In this document: positions 6,528-10,553 of the stretch, in pieces
Layout: every line of letters starts with the position of its first letter
Position numbering within the stretch: the first letter of the stretch is position 1
Source of the DNA: an uncultured Clostridia bacterium
GTDB lineage: Bacteria > Bacillota > Clostridia > Oscillospirales > Oscillospiraceae
NCBI GenBank assembly: GCA_945926565.1
Contig: CAMELY010000038.1
Coordinates: 1 to 10,553 of the forward strand
DNA: 10,553 bases
Direction: 5' to 3'
The notes under the pieces: generated by a model
What the model saw: only the letters and a program-made list of their open reading frames with translations
Told to the model about the DNA's origin: nothing
Databases searched by the model: none
Program-made: the position numbers and the translations under genes

Positions 6528-8455
6528 AAGTTACACTGGCGAAAACAGCCGGCTTCTGTTACGGAGTCAAGCGGGCGGTGGAACTGGCGGAGCAGACTGC
6601 CCAGTCCGGCAGACCCTGCGTCATGCTGGGCTCTATTATCCACAACGACCATGTGATCAACCATTTCAAAGAGCAGGGAATGGACAGCGTTCGCGAGACG
6701 GATCAGGTTCCCCCCGGCTGCGCTGTGCTCATCCGCTCCCACGGAGAGGCCAAGGCGGTCTATGACCGGCTGGAGGCCCAGGGCACCCCGGTGATCGACG
6801 CCACCTGCCCCTGCGTGGCACGCATCCATAAGCTGGTGCAGGAGGCGGAGGAGCGTGGGCGACAGCCGGTGATCATCGGCCTGCCCACTCACCCGGAGGT
6901 GGTGGCCATCGCCGGCTGGTGCAAGGCGCCGGTGGTGCTGCAGGACGCCGAGGCGCTGGAAAAATGGCTCGCTGAAGGGGAAAACCGGCGGGAAATGCCC
7001 CTCACTTTTGTCTTCCAGACCACCTCAACCAGGTCGGCGTGGAAAAATTGTGAAAAAATTGCAAAAAAAGAATGTACAAACGCAGAATTATTTGATACAA
7101 TATGTAATGCTACCGCCCGACGGCAGTCAGAAGCCCAGGAACTGGCTGCCCAGAGCGACGTGATGATCGTAATCGGTGACCACCAAAGCTCCAATACTCG
7201 CCATCTGGCTGAGCTGTGCAAGCAGCAATGCAGCCGGGTCTACTGGATCGAACAAGCCGATGAGCTTCCGGTGGACGCCCTGGCGGGGGCAACTTGTGTT
7301 GGAATCACTGCGGGAGCATCGACGCCCGGGTGGATAATAAAGGAGGTCAAAACCAAAATGTCTAACGAAGTCAAAATGGAGATCGAAGAATCCTTCGCTG
7401 AAATGCTGGAGAAGTCGATCAAAACTTTAAATACAGGAGATAAGGTAGTAGGTACTGTCGTACAGATCACCCCCACCGACATCCAGGTAGACCTGGGTAC
7501 CAAGCATGCCGGCTATATTTCCATGTCTGAGTTTTCCGACGATCCCAGTGTCAAGGCCGAAGAGGTTCTGAAGCCCGGTGACCAGATCGAGGTTCTGGTT
7601 CTGCGTGTCAACGACGGCGAGGGCGTTGTCTCCCTGTCCAAGAAGCGTCTGGACGCCAACAAGAACTGGGAGGAGATCGAGGAGGCCAAGGAGAACAAGA
7701 CTGTGATCGAGGCCACCATCCGCGAGGAGAACAAGGGCGGTGTCGTTGCCAACTACAAGGGCATCCGTGTTTTCATCCCCGCCTCTCAGACCGGCCTGCG
7801 CCGCAATGAGCCCATGACCGGCCTGGTGGGCTCCACCGTCCGGATGCACATCACCGAGGTCAACCGCAGCCGCCGCCGCGTGGTGGGCTCCATCCGCAGC
7901 GTCTCCAGCGAGGAGCGGGCTGCCAAGAGCAAGGCCGTGTGGGACACCATCGAGGTGGGCAAGCGCTATTCCGGCACCGTCAAGAGCCTGACCTCTTACG
8001 GCGCTTTCGTGGACATCGGCGGCGTGGACGGCATGGTCCACATCTCCGAGCTGTCCTGGAGCCGCATCAAGCATCCCTCCGAGGTCGTCTCCGTGGGCGA
8101 TCCTGTGGAAGTGTATGTCATCAAGTACGACCCCGAGAAGAAGAAGATCTCTCTGGGCATGAAGGATCCCAACGAGAATCCCTGGGAGACCTTCCTGAAC
8201 AAGTACTCTGTGGGTGACGTGGCTACCGTCAAGGTGGTCAAGCTGATGAGCTTCGGCGCCTTCGCTGAGGTCGTGCCCGGTGTGGATGGTCTGATCCATA
8301 TCTCCCAGATGGCCGACCACCGCGTGGAGAAGCCGGAGGACGAGCTGCAGGAAGGCGATGTGGTGGACGTCAAGATCACCGACATCAACCTGGAGACCAA
8401 GAAGGTTTCTCTCTCCCGCCGCGCTGTTCTGCAGGCCGCTGACGACGAGGAGTAA
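6524..8455 (+). CDS. ispH: Fusion protein: IspH (HMBPP reductase) and ribosomal protein S1
   Basis: A 643-residue two-part protein. Residues 1-278 are IspH (LytB), the 4Fe-4S enzyme making IPP and DMAPP from HMBPP, the last MEP-pathway step. Cluster ligands are Cys12, Cys95 (DATCP) and Cys194 (DTICNAT). Substrate residues visible include His40, His73 (SHG), His123-Glu125 (THPE), Thr167, SSN (222-224) and the STPGW motif (266-270). From residue 279 the sequence is a complete S1 protein (365 residues) with four S1 RNA-binding repeats at about 303-373, 391-456, 476-545 and 561-631. The latter two have classic SYGAFVDI..GMVHISE and SFGAFAEV..GLIHISQ cores. It ends in an acidic tail. IspH-S1 fusions are known in Clostridia. 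No stop separates the halves, but a start signal survives at the join. The ATG overlaps plsC by four bases; a strong terminator follows. Confidence 0.95.
   Translation: MKVTLAKTAGFCYGVKRAVELAEQTAQSGRPCVMLGSIIHNDHVINHFKEQGMDSVRETDQVPPGCAVLIRSHGEAKAVYDRLEAQGTPVIDATCPCVARIHKLVQEAEERGRQPVIIGLPTHPEVVAIAGWCKAPVVLQDAEALEKWLAEGENRREMPLTFVFQTTSTRSAWKNCEKIAKKECTNAELFDTICNATARRQSEAQELAAQSDVMIVIGDHQSSNTRHLAELCKQQCSRVYWIEQADELPVDALAGATCVGITAGASTPGWIIKEVKTKMSNEVKMEIEESFAEMLEKSIKTLNTGDKVVGTVVQITPTDIQVDLGTKHAGYISMSEFSDDPSVKAEEVLKPGDQIEVLVLRVNDGEGVVSLSKKRLDANKNWEEIEEAKENKTVIEATIREENKGGVVANYKGIRVFIPASQTGLRRNEPMTGLVGSTVRMHITEVNRSRRRVVGSIRSVSSEERAAKSKAVWDTIEVGKRYSGTVKSLTSYGAFVDIGGVDGMVHISELSWSRIKHPSEVVSVGDPVEVYVIKYDPEKKKISLGMKDPNENPWETFLNKYSVGDVATVKVVKLMSFGAFAEVVPGVDGLIHISQMADHRVEKPEDELQEGDVVDVKITDINLETKKVSLSRRAVLQAADDEE
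7073..7101 (+). promoter_or_regulatory. Candidate internal promoter for rpsA within ispH
   Basis: TGTACA (7073-7078; 4 of 6 to TTGACA) and TACAAT (7096-7101; 5 of 6 to TATAAT) are 17 bases apart, and TG at 7093-7094 makes an extended -10 (TGATACAAT). It lies in an AT-rich patch (18 G/C in the 70 bases 7041-7110) surrounded by GC-rich coding sequence. It is written in synonymous codons unusual for this gene (ACA, ATA, TTA, AAA), including those for the conserved ELFDTIC motif. Transcription would start near 7108, about 250 bases before the internal S1 start. Confidence 0.5.
7339..7347 (+). promoter_or_regulatory. Internal ribosome binding site at the IspH-S1 junction
   Basis: AAAGGAGGT is nearly fully complementary to the 16S rRNA 3' end and is one of the strongest such sites in the window. 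It is followed 10 bases later by the in-frame ATG 7358. Within the fusion it encodes only the linker residues (IIKEVKTK). This suggests S1 can be translated independently from the same or a shorter transcript. Confidence 0.65.
7358..8455 (+). CDS. rpsA: Ribosomal protein S1, predicted product of internal start
   Basis: This is the same frame as the fusion, read from the internal ATG behind AAAGGAGGT. It would yield a free 365-residue S1 starting MSNEVKMEIEESFAEMLEKS and containing all four S1 repeats. The N-terminal helix (SFAEMLEKSIKTLNTGD) is how stand-alone Firmicutes S1/YpfD proteins begin. S1 binds mRNA and aids initiation; in Firmicutes its ribosomal role is less certain than in E. coli. 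Codon use in this half shifts to T-ending codons of highly expressed genes (GTT, TCT, CGT, GGT), unlike the ispH half. Independent production is inferred from these signals and not demonstrated. Confidence 0.55.
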   Translation: MSNEVKMEIEESFAEMLEKSIKTLNTGDKVVGTVVQITPTDIQVDLGTKHAGYISMSEFSDDPSVKAEEVLKPGDQIEVLVLRVNDGEGVVSLSKKRLDANKNWEEIEEAKENKTVIEATIREENKGGVVANYKGIRVFIPASQTGLRRNEPMTGLVGSTVRMHITEVNRSRRRVVGSIRSVSSEERAAKSKAVWDTIEVGKRYSGTVKSLTSYGAFVDIGGVDGMVHISELSWSRIKHPSEVVSVGDPVEVYVIKYDPEKKKISLGMKDPNENPWETFLNKYSVGDVATVKVVKLMSFGAFAEVVPGVDGLIHISQMADHRVEKPEDELQEGDVVDVKITDINLETKKVSLSRRAVLQAADDEE

Positions 8456-8491
8456 TCTGCTCCGGATCCGGGAACGGAATCCTTTGCCATG

Positions 8492-8523
8492 AAAAGGCGG
8501 CATAGTGCGCTATGCCGCCTTTT
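8492..8523 (+). terminator. Rho-independent terminator after ispH-rpsA
   Basis: AAAAGGCGGCATAG (8492-8505) and CTATGCCGCCTTTT (8510-8523) form a perfect 14-bp stem with a TGCG loop. The four T residues end the stem, and GCTT follows. The A-tract on the other side makes it potentially bidirectional. It closes the operon that begins with the RpiR-family gene, 36 bases after the S1 stop. Confidence 0.88.
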
Positions 8524-8555
8524 GCTTCAGAAATTGTTCTGGAAAGGGAGCTGTT

Positions 8556-8852
8556 ATGGACAAACGAACGATGCGTCTGCTGCGCGCGCTGTCGGTTTTC
8601 TGCGTATTGATGGCCATCGGCGCTGCTCAGGTCTCTATTATCTCTGCCATCCTGATGCTGATCGTCTCGGTTGGCTGCCTGCCCGGCGTTCAGCTGGCTC
8701 TGGGAAACCGGGTCAACCTGAAGACCCGGGCCATTGTCCTGGTCGTTCTGGTGGTTCTGGCCCTGGCCGTCTCTCAGGAGGAGCTGAAGGCCGCCGATGC
8801 ACAGGGCGCGGACGCCGCCCAGACGTCTGTCTCAGACCAGGCAGAAAGCTGA
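8556..8852 (+). CDS. Small membrane protein of unknown function
   Basis: A 98-residue protein that I do not recognise. It has a basic N-terminus (MDKRTMRLLR), then hydrophobic segments at about 11-23, 26-45 and 59-74 (AIVLVVLVVLALAV), and a polar, acidic, Ala/Gln-rich tail (QEELKAADAQGADAAQ). This suggests two or three membrane helices. The charge pattern places the N-terminus in the cytoplasm, but the number of helices is uncertain. ATG 8556 has AAGGGAG (8544-8550) 5 bases upstream. An in-frame GTG at 8505 lies inside the terminator stem and is unlikely. The gene sits between two terminators, so it is probably expressed separately or by read-through from rpsA. No clear promoter is visible in the 32 bases between the terminator and the start. 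Confidence 0.7.
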   Translation: MDKRTMRLLRALSVFCVLMAIGAAQVSIISAILMLIVSVGCLPGVQLALGNRVNLKTRAIVLVVLVVLALAVSQEELKAADAQGADAAQTSVSDQAES

Positions 8853-8867
8853 ATACTCGCCGTTCCG

Positions 8868-8905
8868 GGAACCTCTGTCACACAAACAGGGGTTCCTTTT
8901 CTTTT
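8868..8905 (+). terminator. Rho-independent terminator after the small membrane protein
   Basis: GGAACCTCTGT (8868-8878) pairs with ACAGGGGTTCC (8886-8896), an 11-bp stem containing one G-U pair and a 7-base loop (CACACAA). TTTTCTTTT (8897-8905) follows. It separates the membrane protein gene from ispD-ispF. Confidence 0.85.
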
Positions 8906-8912
8906 GAAAATG

Positions 8913-8921
8913 TGCTACACT
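8913..8921 (+). promoter_or_regulatory. Possible extended -10 for ispD-ispF
   Basis: TGCTACACT has the TGn extension and a -10 hexamer matching the consensus at 4 of 6 positions. No good -35 exists at 17 bases (TTCCTT, inside the terminator). A start near 8928 would leave a short leader before AGAGGAGGA (8935-8943). Its location between a terminator and ispD is the main support. Confidence 0.3.
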
Positions 8922-8950
8922 CAGGAAAACAGACAGAGGAGGATCGGCAT

Positions 8951-9691
8951 ATGGGTCTTCATTTTTCCTGGACACGGTCAAAGGAGAAGGACAGAGAAGA
9001 GCGGCCCTGGTGTTCTGTGGTGATTCCCGCCGCCGGCAACGCCAGCCGGATGGAGGGAACGGACAAGATTTTGGCTGACCTGGGGGGAATGCCAGTGATT
9101 GCCCACACACTGCTGGCGCTGCAGCGGTGTCCCTACGTGGACGAGGTCGTGGTGGTCACCCGGGAGGATCTGATGGCGCCCATCGGACAGATTGCCCGAC
9201 AGTACGACTGCAGAAAGGTCAGCCGTGTGGTTCGGGGGGGCTCCACCCGGGCGGCGTCGGTCTCCATCGGTGTGGGCCGAACCGATCCCCGGGCCCAGCT
9301 CATCGGTATCCACGATGGAGCCCGGCCGCTGGTGAGCCAGTCGGTGCTGGAGGAGGTCTTTACCAAAGCCGCCGCCACCGGAGCTGCCGCGCCCGCTGTG
9401 CCGGTAAAGGATACCATTAAACGGGTTCGAACAGGAGAGGTTGTAACCGAGACGGTGCCCCGGGAGGATCTCCGGGCGGTTCAGACGCCGCAGGTCTTTG
9501 ACGCCGACCTGATCAAGGCCGCCCTGCACCGGGCCATGGAGCAGGAGCTGCCCATCACCGACGACTGCTCCGCCGTGGAAGCCATCGGCATGGGCGTAAC
9601 CCTCACCAAGGGCTCCTATGAGAATATCAAAATCACAACACCCATTGACTTAATTTTAGGGGAGGCGATTCTGCAATGCCGACAGGACTGA
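8951..9691 (+). CDS. ispD: 2-C-methyl-D-erythritol 4-phosphate cytidylyltransferase
   Basis: A 246-residue enzyme that transfers CMP from CTP to MEP, the third MEP-pathway step. The CTP-binding loop is [10 protein letters not shown] (25-34) with Arg33 and Lys39. It uses the clostridial form (R-M-x-G-x-D-K) and not the E. coli AAGxGxRM..PKQ. Further family motifs are [13 protein letters not shown] (96-108), HDGARPLV (121-128), DTIKRV, and [11 protein letters not shown] with ITDDCSAVE (202-210). The first ~20 residues (to REERPW) are a charged extension relative to the catalytic core. ATG 8951 is supported by AGAGGAGGA at 8935-8943, seven bases upstream. The frame runs open far upstream through the membrane-protein gene, but that stretch is not coding. 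It overlaps ispF by 16 bases, and ispD-ispF pairs are often adjacent or fused. Confidence 0.94.
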   Translation: MGLHFSWTRSKEKDREERPWCSVVIPAAGNASRMEGTDKILADLGGMPVIAHTLLALQRCPYVDEVVVVTREDLMAPIGQIARQYDCRKVSRVVRGGSTRAASVSIGVGRTDPRAQLIGIHDGARPLVSQSVLEEVFTKAAATGAAAPAVPVKDTIKRVRTGEVVTETVPREDLRAVQTPQVFDADLIKAALHRAMEQELPITDDCSAVEAIGMGVTLTKGSYENIKITTPIDLILGEAILQCRQD

Positions 9692-10167
9692 GAATTGGAC
9701 ACGGCTATGACGTTCACCGGCTGACCCAGGGGAGAAAGCTGATTCTGGGCGGCGTGGAGATTCCCTGGGAGCTGGGGCTCCTGGGCCATTCGGACGCCGA
9801 CGTGGTGACCCACGCCATTATGGACGCCCTGCTGGGCGCCGCCGGTCTGTGGGATATCGGCCACGCCTTCCCGGACAACGATCCTGCGCTCAAGGATATC
9901 TCCAGCATGATCCTGCTGGAGCGCACGGTGGAGCTTATCCGGGCCAAGGGCTTCCAGACGGTGAATGTGGACGCCACCATCGTGGCCCAGCGGCCCAAGC
10001 TGGCTCCCTATATTCCCCAGATGCGGGAGAACATTGCCTGCCGCCTGGGCATCCCGGCGGATCAGGTCAACATCAAAGCCACAACCGAGGAGGGCCTCAG
10101 CTTTACCGGCTCCGGTGAGGGAATGGCCGCCCACAGCGTGGCGCTGCTGGAGAAAATTTCACTTTAA
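9676..10167 (+). CDS. ispF: 2-C-methyl-D-erythritol 2,4-cyclodiphosphate synthase
   Basis: A 163-residue enzyme, normal family length, that cyclises CDP-ME 2-phosphate to MEcPP and releases CMP, the fifth MEP-pathway step; the family works as a homotrimer. Metal ligands are Asp12 and His14 in GHGYDVHRL and His46 in [12 protein letters not shown]. The C-terminal signature [21 protein letters not shown] (substrate and CDP binding) is intact, as is [10 protein letters not shown]. The start overlaps the ispD end by 16 bases, and AGGGGAGG (9658-9665) lies 10 bases upstream within ispD. No IspE is visible here, so the intervening kinase must be encoded elsewhere. Confidence 0.96.
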   Translation: MPTGLRIGHGYDVHRLTQGRKLILGGVEIPWELGLLGHSDADVVTHAIMDALLGAAGLWDIGHAFPDNDPALKDISSMILLERTVELIRAKGFQTVNVDATIVAQRPKLAPYIPQMRENIACRLGIPADQVNIKATTEEGLSFTGSGEGMAAHSVALLEKISL

Positions 10168-10173
10168 TGTACT

Positions 10174-10205
10174 GGAAAAGGCTGCCGGTTCCGGCGGCCT
10201 TTTCC
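10174..10205 (+). terminator. Hairpin terminator after ispF
   Basis: GGAAAAGGCTGCCGG (10174-10188) pairs with CCGGCGGCCTTTTCC (10191-10205) with one G-U pair. The apical bases open to a small loop. It begins six bases after the ispF stop. The T run lies inside the stem and only CTCTTT follows, so efficiency is less certain than for the other two. The AAAAGG..CCTTTT design makes it possibly bidirectional. Confidence 0.65.
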
Positions 10206-10277
10206 CTCTTTCAACGTTCTTCCCCGATTCACCCCCAGGAACCCCCGGCATAAACTGGAGTGAGAGGAGCGAGAACC

Positions 10278-10532
10278 ATGATTTATTATCTCATCGTCTG
10301 CCGGTCGCTGACCTACGCCCAGCAGACCGCGGCAGCCTTGGAGCGGGCGGGGATTACAGCCCATATCCTCCGCTCCCCGAAGTCCATCTCGGCCACCGGC
10401 TGCAGCCACAGCGTCAAAATTTCCCAGCGGCGGCTGGCTCAGGCCCTGACGGTGCTCAAGCGGGTGGACCTGACCCCAGCACAGATTTTTATCACCGAGG
10501 CGGACGGCAGCTACCGGGAGGCCCAGCCGTGA
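10278..10532 (+). CDS. DUF3343 protein, putative Se/S carrier-like
   Basis: An 84-residue protein: IYYLIVCRSLTYAQQTAAAL, then ERAGITAHILRSPKSISATGCSHSVKIS, then a helix (RRLAQALTVLKR) and a short strand end. This beta-alpha-beta pattern with a 'P..IS..GCS' loop carrying Cys45 resembles DUF3343. That family is described in domain collections as putative Se/S carrier-like and has been linked to selenium metabolism by co-occurrence, not direct assay. ATG 10278 has GAGAGGAG (10262-10269) 8 bases upstream; a GTG at 10260 is in frame but has no site. Its stop overlaps the next gene by 4 bases (GTGA), pointing to a sulfur/selenium-mobilising pair. The exact substrate is unknown. Confidence 0.72.
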   Translation: MIYYLIVCRSLTYAQQTAAALERAGITAHILRSPKSISATGCSHSVKISQRRLAQALTVLKRVDLTPAQIFITEADGSYREAQP

Positions 10533-10553
10533 GCCATCTGGACAGCGCCGCCA
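10529..10553 (+). CDS. Start of a probable class V aminotransferase / cysteine desulfurase-like gene (3' end outside window)
   Basis: A GTG at 10529 overlaps the DUF3343 stop, with GGGAGG (10516-10521) 7 bases upstream. The eight visible residues, (V/M)SHLDSAA, resemble the NifS/CsdB-type N-terminus (YLDNAATT). Class V aminotransferase genes commonly follow DUF3343 in Clostridia. Identification rests on these few residues plus context. Confidence 0.5.

Noticed and set aside
7333..7338. GATAAT as a -10 for rpsA at the fusion junction
   Set aside because: It has no -35 at 16-18 bases, and a start 7 bases on would remove the Shine-Dalgarno sequence.
7427..8503. A 358-codon open frame on the minus strand antisense to rpsA
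   Set aside because: It mirrors the codon periodicity of the S1 gene; its product is His/Asp/Leu-rich low complexity with no recognisable domain, and S1 homology on the plus strand is unambiguous.
8489..8950. Open frame continuous with ispD running through the terminator and the small membrane protein gene
   Set aside because: The translation has no IspD similarity and crosses two terminators; ATG 8951 has a strong AGGAGG site.
9645..9650. TTGACT resembling a -35 box near the end of ispD
   Set aside because: The bases 17 downstream (TTCTGC) do not resemble a -10 element and would lie at the ispF start.
1..10553. Mobile element, CRISPR, toxin-antitoxin or defence system
   Set aside because: No transposase, integrase, direct-repeat array, or such gene pair was seen; all genes are core functions in uniform orientation with similar base composition.

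Overview
The window is a dense, almost entirely plus-strand stretch of housekeeping and sporulation-linked genes from a GC-rich Gram-positive bacterium, most probably a gut Clostridia of the Oscillospiraceae type (Flavonifractor/Oscillibacter-like). The reasons are AGGAGG-type ribosome binding sites, a GerW/YtfJ spore protein beside a DUF2953 protein and a DD-carboxypeptidase, an ispH-rpsA fusion, and a DUF3343 gene followed by a class V aminotransferase. The genus assignment is inference. No mobile element, CRISPR array, tRNA or rRNA was seen.

Region 1 (1-2869) holds the tail of a DUF2953 membrane protein, ytfJ (GerW family), a D-alanyl-D-alanine carboxypeptidase and an RsuA/RluB-family pseudouridine synthase. 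Genes overlap or nearly touch, so this looks like one operon; in Bacillus the comparable neighbourhood is scpA-scpB-dacB-spmA-spmB-rluB. Region 2 (2870-3064) is a 195-base intergenic region with a TGCAAG/CTTGCA repeat cluster, a candidate sigma-A promoter and a roughly 110-base leader with a hairpin. Region 3 (3065-8455) is a second operon: a MurR/RpiR regulator, an HI0933/BaiN-like flavoprotein, cmk, plsC and an ispH-rpsA fusion gene, joined by 1-4 base overlaps or an 18-base gap, closed by a strong terminator.

Region 4 (8456-8905) contains a 98-residue unknown membrane protein between two terminators. Region 5 (8906-10205) is ispD-ispF, which with ispH supplies three of the MEP isoprenoid pathway enzymes; it ends in another hairpin. 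Region 6 (10206-10553) is a DUF3343 (putative Se/S carrier-like) gene overlapping by 4 bases the start of a probable cysteine-desulfurase-like aminotransferase that runs off the window.

The most notable signal is inside the ispH-rpsA fusion. A 70-base patch at about 26% GC within ispH carries an extended -10 promoter-like element, and the fusion junction retains a near-perfect Shine-Dalgarno sequence and in-frame ATG exactly where a free ribosomal protein S1 would begin. The locus may therefore make both an IspH-S1 fusion and a separate S1. No clearly new defence or mobile system was found.
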